Source: Chromobotia macracanthus
Lineage: Eukaryota > Chordata > Actinopteri > Cypriniformes > Botiidae
Direction: 5' to 3'
Length of the DNA stretch: 64,000 nt
Assembly: GCA_036877525.1 (NCBI GenBank)
Contig: JAZGTH010000019.1
Span: forward strand, 6,182,501 to 6,246,500
Shown: in pieces, positions 14,101 to 25,100 of the stretch
Layout of the letters: each line of letters begins with the position of its first letter
Numbering within the stretch: position 1 is the first letter of the stretch
Position numbers and translations under genes: made by a program
Notes under the pieces: generated by a model
What the model was told of the DNA's origin: nothing
What the model saw: only the letters and a program-made list of their open reading frames with translations
The model's database searches: none

Positions 14101-17100
14101 GCTTCATTCACAGGTGAATCAGGAACTGATGGTTTACCTGGACCAAGGGGTCGGGAGGGACCAGCAGGGCCCAGAGGAGAACCAGGACCCCCAGGAATCG
14201 GAGAGAAAGGAGAGAAAGGTGATTAACTGCTGTGATTAGTGCAGTTACATCACAGTCGTTTTTACACACGGCCTGTAGGCCACGAAAGTAAGTAATAATA
14301 TTAATAATTGTTTTGCGTTTATTCCACAGGCTCATCTGGAGATGTTGGTACACCTGGACTAGTCGGGCCGTCTGGCCCAGTGGGACCCAAAGGTAACCTG
14401 CTCACAGTAAACAAAAATCTGTACAAACTTTCGCTTGTATCTGTGTGTGTGATAAAGAGATAATGTGAGTTCAGCTGGTCATGTGATCTCAACATGGCAG
14501 CCACCATGTGGGGTGACCCGCCTTTATGTAAAATGTTTTTTACATATGTTTTTTTCTAAGCCCCTAGTTAAAAAACTTTTTCTTAGTTTTTTCTAAGCCC
14601 CTAGTTTGACTAGTCTTACCTAGTCATGAGTGGATCATTTAAAACAGGGACATAATTTTAAGAGGTGCTACGTTTAAACTCATCCTGCTTTATCACATCA
14701 GGTGAAGCAGGTGCTCAAGGCAATCCAGGTCTTCCAGGAGCTCCTGGACCCCAAGGCTTCCGTGGAGAGCCTGGTGGTCCTGGATCTAAGGGTAAATCTT
14801 AACAACTTTTCATAACAAATTCATATTCAGCAGTTTAATGTAAACGTGTTTCTGCTTTCATTTTCATCTTTTCAGGAGAGAAAGGACCTGCGGGTGCTCT
14901 TGGCATCAAAGGTCAGTAAAACCAGAGATATATATTGTTGAATAATGCAGATTATAATTGTATGGAAGAGTATGTATATACTGCTACCCACACACTTCAC
15001 GTTATAGGCTTTTGTGTATTTAAATGGGTATTTTGTTTCTGAATTAGGTGATCAGGGAGAGAGGGGGCCACGTGGTGCCACTGGTGAGTTGTCTAACATA
15101 TAATTATCACATATATATTATTCTAAGCAGCATCAGCTGCATAATGTTATTAACATCTCAAAATATCAAAATCTTTTATTGTGTGCTGTCAGGTGAGCCA
15201 GGTCAGGCTGGACCAGCAGGGCCTTCTGGTGAGAAAGGTCCCAAAGGATCAGCTGGTAAGTTTCATTATAGAACAAAAAAGTCTAAAAAAGTTCAATAAA
15301 CCCCACACCAAAAGCTTTAGTAAAAAAGTGTTTCTGTCAGATACAGAATTTATGCAAATACATTTTGAAAACTTTCCCTTATTGGTTTATGCACCAATAA
15401 TATATGAGTTTAATTTTTCAACAGGTGCCCCTGGCCCAGATGGTGTTAAAGGAATTCGAGGTGACTATCATGGAATCAAGGAAAGTTTCTCTTCTATTTT
15501 ATTCTGTCAATAAGCTCCATTGATTTCTTGCTCATTTGGATTTAAGGGGATCAAGGCCCTATTGGGTTGCCTGGAGCTCGAGGACCTCAGGGACCTCCTG
15601 GAGATGCGGGAATTCCAGGTATAAAAGAAAGATTCTCCATATCAAGGCTAAATGAAGTAATAACAGCCCTTCATGTTCTTTAAAGTGTAATTGTAATGAA
15701 TGTAAGTTATGTAAAGGTTGTGACTTATTTTCCACATCTGAATGTCTTCACAGGCACACCAGGACTCCAAGGGCCACCAGGTTTTACTTTTTGTGTTTTT
15801 AGCTTTATAATTAAGTTATACTACACTGTTTTATACTGTTTAATACTATGTGTAAATTTTCTACACTGTTATTTAACTATAGGTTTGCCAGGTACACCAG
15901 GCCAACCAGGACCTAAAGGTAACTTGTCTTCATTTCTACAGACAAAAAGTGATAGTATAGATACACTGGGTTGCATGTTAGCTGCAACTCTGTATGTGAA
16001 TACAGAGTGATGTGTGGTGGCATTTAGTGTTTTAACCACATTATACATTGTGTTCTGTTATTAGGGGACACAGGTGAGCCCGGAAGAGTTATTTCTGCAG
16101 GTAAGACAAGACAAATATATTTGTAAATATGCTTTTATTTTCATATTTGCAGGTCTTGTATTTATTGAAGCCCCATCCTGGTTCTTGAACCAGTTTCTCT
16201 TTCTTTCCCTATTACAACCTATAATCTTGATCTTTCTTGTTTCTGGTCCCTTCAGTTGGACCCAGTACTAACGCTGTGGGCATACCTGGACCACCTGGAC
16301 CTCCTGGAGTCCCAGGTCCTGCTGGATCGCCTGGTCTATCAGGTGAGGTCATAAAGCAATGGAACATCTCAGAAGTATTGAAATCATCTTCTAATCCCAA
16401 TAAACCCAATAAAAAAAATATTTTGATACAAATTCTATATTTCTTCTTACCTTAGGTCCCATTGGCCCCGCTGGGCTGCCTGGTGCACCAGGTAAAATGC
16501 TTTTTCATTTCTCAAAACCAAGAAGACTGAAATCGGAAAGCTTTAGTTTACTGACACTCAATCTCTGCAGGTCCAAAGGGAGATACAGGGGAGAAAGGAC
16601 AGGAAGGAAAGCCTGGCACTTCAGAGAGTGCAGGGAGTGAGTGGACTTTGTATCGTTGAAAATGATGTACATCATGGTAAATGATTTGTGTAAGTAATCT
16701 GCTCGTAATCTGCTCGTAATCTGAAATGAACAGAGTCTGTTCCTGAACCTGGACCTCCCGGTCCACCTGGCCCACCAGGACCACCTGGAACCCATGGGCA
16801 GGATGGTAAACCAGGTACATAGTGCTTTAATTCAGTATTTTCATACTTCATACCTGCCTACAATTCAGATGTTAACTGGAATCGCCATGTGCATGTAAAC
16901 GTGGTCAGTGTTACCGTACCCATGTTGTGTACCATTTTTCCACAGGTGTTGGTCAGCCTGGACCTCCTGGTGCTAAAGGAGAACCAGGAAGCTTTGTTCC
17001 CACCTCAGGTACATTTACCCATGCTTATGTAAGATATGTATCTCAAATTATAAGATTGAAAAATATATGATATGAGAGAGATGACTGAGATTTGTGTAAA

Positions 17101-20100
17101 CAATCAGAAACTTTCTTTGGTGGACCTCCTGGACCACCCGGGTCTCCTGGACCTATTGGACCAAAGGGATCACAAGGTAGATTCAATATCCAATAAATAT
17201 ATTACATTCGTTTTTCCTAAGACATCGAGAACCTATGATTTTAGACTCTGTTTGTCTTCTAATCAGGTGAAATTGGTCCTCAAGGCTTCCCTGGTAAGGC
17301 TGTTGGTAGCACACATCACATATAAGTATTTAACTGCAGTCTGGATTGTACGCAAAACCTGTTTTGGATTTTTTTTTTACTCCAGGCCAGCCTGGGTTGC
17401 CGGGTAGCCCTGGAGAACCTGGGATCGGTTAGTGATTCAGATATAGAGATGATACTCATGGGTTTTCCCTGTTAAACAATAGCTAAAATACATGTCAATT
17501 AAAATGAGCAAAATATGAAAATATTAAATGTATGCATTATCTGTGAATAAAAGGTATTCCAGGACAGCCAGGAGACCCTGGAGCACATGGAGAACAAGGT
17601 CCTGAGGGTCCACAAGGACCACAGGGACCTCAAGGTCCTTTGGGGCCAGAGGGACCAAAAGGTACAACAGAATAAGTTACATTTATGTCAGAGACATTAA
17701 CTATGTCTTACTGTCATGCTTGTGTGTAAACATTAAGGTTATTAAACCATTTGGATTTTCTATATTCTATACCTAAAATTCTTTCAATTGTGTTTAAAAA
17801 TAGGTGATGCTGGGGTCCCAGGAGCTCCTGGTATTCCAGGATATTCCTATGGTAAGCAAAATGGCTTTACAATCATCTGTATTTAAGTTTCTTGAACATA
17901 GATTGGTTAAACAAAGTTTTGTCAGTGAGAGGAGATGTTATTGTCTTTGTAAGGTGGAGGATCCAGCAGTGCTCCGGGACCACCAGGTCCACCTGGACCT
18001 CCAGGTCCACCTGGTGATGGATCACCTGATGTTGTTCAACAGGTTTCAGACTTCCTCCAAAGTAAGTTTAAAAAGAATTAGAGGAACGTTTCAGCATTTA
18101 TTTTTTATAGTACAGAAAATCTTAATAAATATTTGACTTGGGTCCAGTTAACATCCATCTATCCAGCACTTAAATTACCCTTTTGTTGTCTAACACACTA
18201 TGTGTCTTTTGTAGGGGAAGGTATTAGAAACTACCTGGCTGGACCCCCGGGCCCACCTGGACCACCAGGACCTCCTGGCTCAGCCACCGAAGATACTCTT
18301 GCTAACCGTGTTATTGACTACCTTCAAAGTGAGTTTGAAAATTGATGTTATATTGAAACACTTGGATTTTGCAATATTTTGATGAATTCACTCATTTTTT
18401 TATATATAGGAGATGAGGTGAGACAGTATCTGATTGGTCCTCCTGGACCCCCAGGACCACCTGGTGTTCCAGGTGGATATGGCTTCAACACACAGGAAGT
18501 TGCTGGACGAGTTGTCAGATTGATTAATGGTATCAGGACCTACTGTATCATCAGAGGCTGGTTCTTATGGTCTAGAACTGATAACATTAAAAGCTTCTTG
18601 CCCTTGACTACAGCTGAACAGTGCTGTAATATATTTTTGGTGCATCCGGGGCAAAATATGATTTTCTACCTAGTTTTTTATCAACCTTTTTTGTAGATGC
18701 TGGTTTTAAAGGTCTGCCAGGACCTCCTGGTCCCCCTGGACCTCAAGGACCTCCAGGATCATCTGGAGGACTAGTCTCATATGCCACTAATGAACACCAG
18801 CAGCCAATCCATGCAGAGCACCAAGAGTATCACAAGAGTAAGAGTGTTCAACTGTTGATAGAAATTATGCCATTTTCAACCCCCCGAAATATTCCTATAT
18901 CAGTGACACTTGTTAAAATAGCTTCAACCCAAGAAAACCATGAATCAGCATTGTATTAAAGCATAATTGCAGAGTTCCCAATACAACAGTAGTTTTTTTA
19001 TTTTATAAACCTACTTTTCATGACCCAGTCAATTCCCAATGGAGTCATACCCTACATTTCTTCTCATTGAATATCCTGTCTCATACACCACATTTATAAA
19101 GCGTCTGAATATAGCTTTGAAGCTTACACAAATTGTTCTCTGTTATCATTTTATCTGGAGAGCTTTTAAAAATGATCCTATGGTTGCCTCCATTGCAGGT
19201 AACCAAGGCATTGAGCATTTGGATTACCTGGCCATTGCTAAGAAGGTCTCGGATTACATAAGATGTAAGTTACCCGATATCAGACAAGCTTATGAATGAC
19301 TTTGACAAGAACTCAATATACCTATATTGAGTTCTTGTCAAAGTCATTCATAAGCTTGTCTGATAGATACCTTTAAGAATTCTTCATTGGTCTAATTTGA
19401 TTGCATCTTTTCCACAGCTAATGGTCTGTTATGGGACATGGTTGACCAGGGGGGCTTGAAAATCATTCCGGGTCCACCAGGCCCACCCGGACCTCCTGGA
19501 AGAAGCGCAGAATTCCGTTATTCCAACATGACTGAGATTGTGAACTTTATCCGAGGCAGGGTGAAACTTCTGAAGAAAAAATACATTTAAAAAAATATTC
19601 TATAGCAACTTACATGACTCTTTCTACAGAACATCGTATGATTGGACCACCAGGTAGACCAGGGCAGAAAGGGGAGGTGGGATATCCGGGACCCAAAGGA
19701 GAGAAAGGTATATATTTTACTCATGACCTGCCCGAATGAAATGCTGTTGTAAGTAATAATAATTGACTTCAGTCTCGTATTTTTAAAAGATTACCAAATA
19801 GTCCCACTTAAAACAGATATTTTGGATAATTTCCATCTTAATTTTAGCCAGCATATTCTATGAAATTATTTGACTCATGGATGATATTTCAGTCACCACT
19901 GTGATTTCACAATGTAGGTGAGAGAGGCTTCCAGGGTTTTCCTGGTGTACCAGGACTCGAAGGCAAGGATGGTCGGAGAGGAGAGAAAGGGGAGAAGGGT
20001 ATGTTTCAGCTCCACATACCAGTGTTAAGATAATCCTAAATATAGTATAAGATAAATCAACTTCTTTTTCACAGGTGAGGCTTCATATATAACTCGAAGA

Positions 20101-20124
20101 AGGAGGAGGAGTGCAGAAATTTAG
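8129..20124 (+). CDS. col17a1: Collagen type XVII alpha 1 (BP180), complete multi-exon gene
   Basis: Collagen XVII is a type II transmembrane homotrimer of hemidesmosomes. Its cytoplasmic head binds plectin, integrin beta-4 and BP230, and its collagenous ectodomain anchors basal keratinocytes to the basement membrane. Translation starts MDKLTTTKIVKVERGPGG at 8129; an earlier ATG at 8124 meets a stop after five codons. Next come TETVTTTRLASLPP, NSSPEY, GRSQTR, WTELDDVKRLLKGSRS and TLPIPKK, all close to human BP180. The membrane exon is 12858-12989, the juxtamembrane linker 13105-13368. About 35 small Gly-X-Y exons follow from 13446. The end is EASYITRRRRRSAEI and a stop at 20122-20124. Nearly all junctions examined keep phase 1 (G|GN), typical of this gene. 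Head exons: 8129-8186, 8278-8334, 8545-8694, 9028-9507, 9619-9666, 9835-9870, 9957-10004, 10610-10744, 10826-10912, 11041-11088, 11332-11403, 11486-11539, 11767-11931, 12120-12194, 12291-12329. Confidence 0.96.
10333..10584 (+). repeat. 21-bp minisatellite in COL17A1 intron
   Basis: About twelve units of atagagaataaattagagat(t/g) are repeated head to tail with few changes. Because the unit is 21 bases, the plus strand stays open and reads (IENKLEI)n. It lies between exons 9957-10004 and 10610-10744, with no splice signals joining it to either, so it is treated as intronic. Confidence 0.95.
11555..11665 (-). mobile_element. tRNA-derived SINE fragment in COL17A1 intron
   Basis: On the plus strand: tgcatatctttatccaaagt gacttgcggtgcattc, then cccctggaaatcaaacccac aaccgtttgggctgctaaca. 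This is the reverse complement of the same SINE as at 5755-5903. It lies just after exon 11486-11539. Confidence 0.7.
12858..12989 (+). other. col17a1: COL17A1 transmembrane exon
   Basis: This exon encodes EIRKEESDGMGLGV, then CACCSWWKWLLALIIGLL and LLLGLLCGLIALG. The Cys cluster followed by SWWKWLL and a Leu-rich membrane span is the diagnostic BP180 type II signal-anchor (human CGSCCSWWKWLLGLL). There is no cleavable signal peptide. Cysteines just inside the membrane are potential palmitoylation sites, which is inference. The next exon starts AEEVRKLKARVD exactly as in human, so the membrane-to-linker boundary is preserved. Confidence 0.95.
13105..13368 (+). other. col17a1: COL17A1 juxtamembrane linker (NC16A-equivalent) exon
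   Basis: Encodes AEEVRKLKARVDAIDGG, a Ser-rich stretch, then DPVALQRTIQQILRSELQ. The first part is a short coiled coil that nucleates trimerisation in the human protein. The remainder diverges from human NC16A, the human ectodomain-shedding region and autoantigen hot spot. A single 264-base exon replaces the whole segment here. Collagen repeats begin in the next exon (13446-13484: LKGERGEPGPKG). Confidence 0.88.
13446..17845 (+). other. col17a1: COL17A1 main collagenous region exons
   Basis: A ladder of short exons, many 27-100 bases long, nearly all beginning mid-glycine and encoding uninterrupted Gly-X-Y triplets. Clear members include 13446-13484, 13963-14023, 14115-14219, 14331-14391, 14701-14791, 15193-15255, 15549-15619 and 17554-17661. 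Non-collagen breaks occur around the VISAVGPSTNAVG-type stretch (16091-16280), around SESAGKSVPEPGPPG (16620-16750) and around SFVPTSESFFGG (16990-17120). The frequent GPP, GEKG and GPKG triplets indicate a stable helix with charged registration sites. Exact edges of several small exons are approximate. Confidence 0.9.
17954..19998 (+). other. col17a1: COL17A1 distal interrupted collagen region exons
   Basis: Exons 17954-18061, 18215-18328, 18410-18529, 18697-18837, 19199-19264, 19418-19555, 19630-19707 and 19918-19998. Several alternate a short (GPP)n block with an amphipathic, helix-like segment near the exon end, for example VVQQVSDFLQ, NRVIDYLQ, AGRVVRLIN, AIAKKVSDYIR and MTEIVNFIR. Human BP180 shows the same style (VRQYLRQYLMGP). 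The helices probably keep the trimer in register between collagen blocks, which is inference. The exon ending near 19555 appears to use a GC donor. The intron after 19264 starts with a perfect palindrome. Confidence 0.88.
19278..19365. repeat. Perfect inverted repeat, 43-bp arms, 2-bp centre
   Basis: The left arm (19278-19320) starts tatcagacaagcttatgaat. The right arm (19323-19365) is its exact reverse complement, ending attcataagcttgtctgata, separated by cc. It starts 13 bases after the donor of COL17A1 exon 19199-19264, so the nascent transcript could form a very stable hairpin beside the splice site. Confidence 0.97.
20075..20124 (+). other. col17a1: COL17A1 terminal coding exon
   Basis: Encodes GEASYITRRRRRSAEI then TAG. 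The run of five arginines followed by SAEI matches the human GRRRRRSIAVKP end, so it marks the true C-terminus. The cluster resembles a proprotein-convertase-type basic site, although no cleavage can be claimed. The 3' UTR follows without a break. Confidence 0.93.
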
Positions 20125-22145
20125 ACAGGTGGCAACATCTTGCAAGATCTTAGCCCTCTTGGACCCACAAGGGTAGCCGTTTGTAATGCCTGATCAAAAC
20201 ATGTTTTGTGTGCAGAAAATGCTGGGATAGCATGTCAGCACTATACCAAGTCTGAACTACTTTGCCTTTTAGATACTAATGCATTTATTTTTTTAAAATC
20301 TAACAGACTTGTACATATTTTAAGGTACCAATGGGCCAATTTATTACTAAAAATTAAAAATAATTTCTAATTAACAAGTTTGTCTTTAGTACTTCAGAAT
20401 AAGAACAAGAATTTTTTTATATTTTATTTCTGACATTTTTGAATTTTATTTCTAATTTTAAGACTAACAGCAGTTCTTTTGTGCTAAGTGGGATTTAACA
20501 TATAATGACTTGAAATGAAATGATGGCTGTTGTTAAATATGCTTCAGTTTTTTACAGCCGAATGCTTTCCTATTCGGCAATATCTCTACTACACAATACA
20601 GTAGCATCGTCAGAGAACCACTCTCAAAAATGAATTGAGAGTATTTTAAAGTGACTTACAAACCTGCTTTAATATTTAATATTGAATAAAAACATGTTTA
20701 AAAAGACCCAGAAAACTGTTATGCACACAAATGTTTTAATTACATAGCTTCCTATATTCACAACCATTTGATCTTTGACACAAACACAGTATTTTTCACA
20801 TTGTTATGCTTCTAATTTTACATGAATTGAAAATGCATAAAAAAATGACATGGACGAAATGTATGAAATGCAAACACAGGCACGACAAATCTTTTATCAG
20901 ACAGTGCACAGCACATCTGACTATAACTTTACAGTAAAAAGCTACTGTAAATATGAACAATGCTTTAACAGCCAATCAGACATGATGGTAATAGCTATAA
21001 GAACGTACTGTTTTCAGACATTTCTGTATGTTTTTCCGCAGAAGGTCTATACTACAGACGTAAATACAGGACACAAATTTGTGAACTGATGTTGAATGTT
21101 AAATGTTCAGTCAAACTTCTAGAAAACAAATTCTATTACAAAAACAAAAATCATTGTGCTAAAATATACGATAAAAGAAACCCTGCCTGATTAATCTAAA
21201 TAGATATAGGGATACATAATCCTGTATACAGAAAAGCACAGATGTATGAATAACACACAGGTTACCAAATGAAAAAGTTATCATGCATTCAAAGCCAAAT
21301 CATTTGGTGTTTTACAGAGGAGACTTCCAGAAACTGATCTCTCTTGTTATGACGTTACAAAATTAAAAGATGGTTTATTTTGGCTACGTGTTCACATTGC
21401 ATAGCAGCGCAGGCGCAAAATGCACTTTTTATACCACAGTGATGTCACAGAAGTTGCATACAGTGTGGCTGATATGCTAAAATACCTCAATGAGATTAAA
21501 TGGCTGCTGGTTAAAGCATATGTATATGCTGTAATTCATATGGAAAATATCCAGTAAATCATACCATTTATGATAGTTTCTCCCCTAATGAAAGTGAATT
21601 TACTTTTAAATATTGTGCCATTGAGATTAATTAGCATTTTAACCAAAACAATGATCAACTACTAGAAAAGTTTAGCAATTTCATCAGTTTTCTATTGGCT
21701 CATGATTTGCAGAATCAATGTGCGTTATATTCTACTGATGTTTTTAATCATTCACTAACGTTAATCATTGACTCCTGTAGTGCACACAAATTAGCTTGAA
21801 GCTGAACAGTCATTCCATCTTAAAAATACAATTCGGGGTTAAATCGTTTCCACATTGAGACCACTGATAAAAAATAGTGGCATAGAGACACACAATCAAA
21901 TCACATCATCCTTCATACACAATCGCTGTCTAGTGACAATCGCACTCATAAAACCCTCTGTTGAGGCTTAAATAACACACACAAACAAAACCAGCAACAT
22001 GTCTGATGTTTTCTGCAGCTTATGACAGCAGTGAAGAGCGACGCTTGTTTTATTCTAAGACTGGAAGGCAGCCGAGGTTCAGCCGTGTTTGTAGTACACA
22101 TGTGGTGAGATGTTGAGATGTTTCTGCTGTTGTGTGTGTGGTGTG
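20125..22145. other. 3' UTRs of convergent COL17A1 and SLK and the gap between them
   Basis: About 2 kb separates the COL17A1 stop (20124) and the SLK stop (22146, minus strand). An AATAAA at 20685-20690 is a plausible COL17A1 polyadenylation signal. On the minus strand an AATAAA at 22049-22054 and another near 21373-21378 could serve SLK. The short open frame at 20850-21089 has no protein-like features. No RNA gene or large repeat was seen here. Confidence 0.55.
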
Positions 22146-25100
22146 TTAAAACCCTGTGGAGTGGACAGTAGGTACAGGGTAGAACTTTGAGATACGGCTC
22201 TGGCCCGAGGGGTTAAGACAAGCAGACTCTCCGCTCATTTTAAAAAACACCTCCTGCTCCTGCAGCTTACGAGCAAACTCCTCTTCAAGAGCCTGCACAC
22301 AGTGATAAAACAACACTGCTAGTGAACTGAAGACCTAATAATAATAAAACCTTCCTAATGTGATGGAAATAATTTGTTATACTAAAGTTATTATCTGAGA
22401 GACTGGATGGGTGACCAATGAGATTTCACTGGGGGGGTGACCCAGCCTGACAAAATAAAGAGCCAACACTCATAGCTGGTTAGGTCAAAAACTTTGATTT
22501 ACAGAATGTTTCTAATCAATTGCCTGTTTATTTCATTTTATTACTTATATATAATGAACTGGTATAAAGTGAAAGAATAATCGAATGATGAATGTATAAA
22601 ATATATAATTTTGCAAATTTTTGCATATTCTAGCAAGTGCAACAGGTCTGGTACTATGAGAATGATTGATTGGTCAGGCTGTAGTGATGATGTGGTACCT
22701 TCTTGCGGGGTCTGAGTTTCTCTCTCCAGTCCTTGAGTTCTGCACTGTGTTCCTCATCAAGTTCCTTCAGCTTCTGAGTCTCATGCTCAATGAGCAGATG
22801 ACACTTTTCATTCTGAAACACACACACACACACACATATATATAGTTATTATAGTCTTATATCTCCAAAAACATTTTAGACCACCTGTAAAAAAAACATT
22901 TCGCATTTGCCAAATTTTATACAAACGTATTCTATTCCAGAATATCACAAACAGAATGTACTGTACCTGTAACTGCTGAAGCTCTCGGACATTGATGTCA
23001 CAATTTGTCTGTAGATCTCTCATCTGGTTCTCGTGTTTCTGGTGTTGATGAAGCTTCTCGTTCTTCTGCCTTTTCTCCTCCTGGGCTGCAAACTGCTCAT
23101 CAGCCACACAAACACACACACACACACACACTTATGTTTTGCTTGTAACACGTAATTATTGGCTGTAAAGTGCAATAAATATGCTGAAGTAAAGAAGATA
23201 ATAAAGAAGATCTAAACTGACAGAATAATTGTGATTATTAATCGCGATTATAAGATTGATTGATTTTATTGTGCAACTGACAAGTGACTCCACTGTTCTA
23301 ACTCAACCTGTGACCTCTGACCTGTTTGACTCTCTCTCGCTCCACTTCGGCCGTGACTCCCGTGGTGGTGATGCGGAGACTCTTTTTGAACATGGCCATA
23401 CGAGTCTTGGCATCGCTGCGCTGGATCTTGGGCAGCCTGGTTCTCTCCTGAGTCTGTTTGGTCTTCATCTCCTCTACCAGACGCTGGTTGTACCTGTGCA
23501 TCTGTTCCATTTCCTGTGTAGAAACCACTTCGTTTTAAAATCTTTCATCCACTTACGGTATTTCAGTAAGAACTGTTTTTATAAGCTGTATTTTTACAGC
23601 AGTGATTTATTTGCGCTGGGTAACAGGAACTACCTGTTGGAGAGCTCTTTGAAGAGCAGGATCTTTTGTTTTCAAAGCTAGGTTGGTATCGCTACTGTTT
23701 CCGAAATTGACCACTCTACCTTTAATGCATTATGACATAACTGTATGGCGAAATTACATAGGAATTACTTGTCGTGAAATCAGGCGTATTTAATGGAAGA
23801 AACAACAATCCTACTGTCTCAAAGGTATAAACACAGATCTGGGAACAGCCCAACCTTCTCATGTCTCTTGAGCAGCTGGTGTCTTTGCATGAAGTACTGG
23901 TCTTTGAGCTGCTGCTTGAACAGCTGGTGCTTCTCCTGTAGGTGGCGCTCTTCAAGTTCCCACATAGCAGCTTCTCGGGCTGTAGAGAACAAAGACGCTT
24001 TTACCAGTATCCTCGTGTACTTTATATTAATGAAACCAGGAATATGTCAACACCTACTATATTAATAAATATAAACTGAAAAGTTTTTATATGGGTAGTA
24101 CAAAGTAATGCTTTTAATCAGTCAAAAATATAAATGAGATAAAGCACTACGGAAAGTTCAGTTTAAAACAGAAAGTATATCAATTAAAAAAGGCTCCACA
24201 TGAAATATAACTCATATCTTAATTATTTTAATAAAAATAAATTGCAATTATTTAATCAACCACCAAAGACCAAATGTTTGGGAGCACAATCCTGCCACAG
24301 ACCCTACCCAAGAAAATGTGAGGTGGCCATATGGACTACAGATTAAACTACTCATAAACTTGTAAAACGGCAGATCAGATCACCAGGGGCCGCAGGGTGA
24401 GCATTAGGACCCTGTGGGTCTCACCGCTGGAATAGCTGACTGCAGCCCAGTGTGAACAAACTCTGAACTGCTGAGGCTACTCAAGCAGTTAATCAACAGG
24501 TGGGAGTTGACTGGAGAACAACATGACTTCTCATTAAGACCTGTGGGTAGAAGGCTGACTACTGACCTCTCAGAAGCTGCTGCTTGTGGTTGAGACAGTC
24601 TCTCTCGATGGTGGCCAGCTCATGTTTGTGCTGCTGGATGATCTTTTTCAGAGCGCTGTCCAGATCCTGCTGCTGCTTCTGAAGAAACTCCTGCTCCTAC
24701 AAACACACACAGCAGACCCTTTAATAACCTGTACAACAATAGCGAATGAATTGTTTTGTGTGGAAAATAATTTTGGTTTTCCTTAAAGAAAAGCAGTTGA
24801 GTTAAGAGTATCATTTTTTTGTAATTTTTCACAGCAAACAGGCAGATGCCGCTTATGTCCTGCAGGGTGGCGCTAAAGAGCATGCAAGAGGACAGCTGGA
24901 GAGACTGCACAATCACATGAGCTACACCCTGGAATCGCTACAAATGATCACATACACCCATATAAAGTAATGCATGCTCAAACAGTATGGAAAAACACAT
25001 CTAAATATGTTTAAATCAATGCACCACATGACGAGGACAGGGTCTGATTTGCACACCTACTTCAGTGAGTAAACCCTCGAACAGGTAAAGGCAGGAATCA

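Noticed and set aside
16212..16820. Gly/Pro-containing minus-strand frames
   Set aside because: Reverse complements of Gly-X-Y codons also read as Gly/Pro-like; the plus-strand exons have phase-conserved splice sites.
22808..23131. 107-codon minus frame starting MCVCVCVCV as a separate protein
   Set aside because: The N-terminal part is a CA repeat; only 22967-23092 is real, as an SLK exon.
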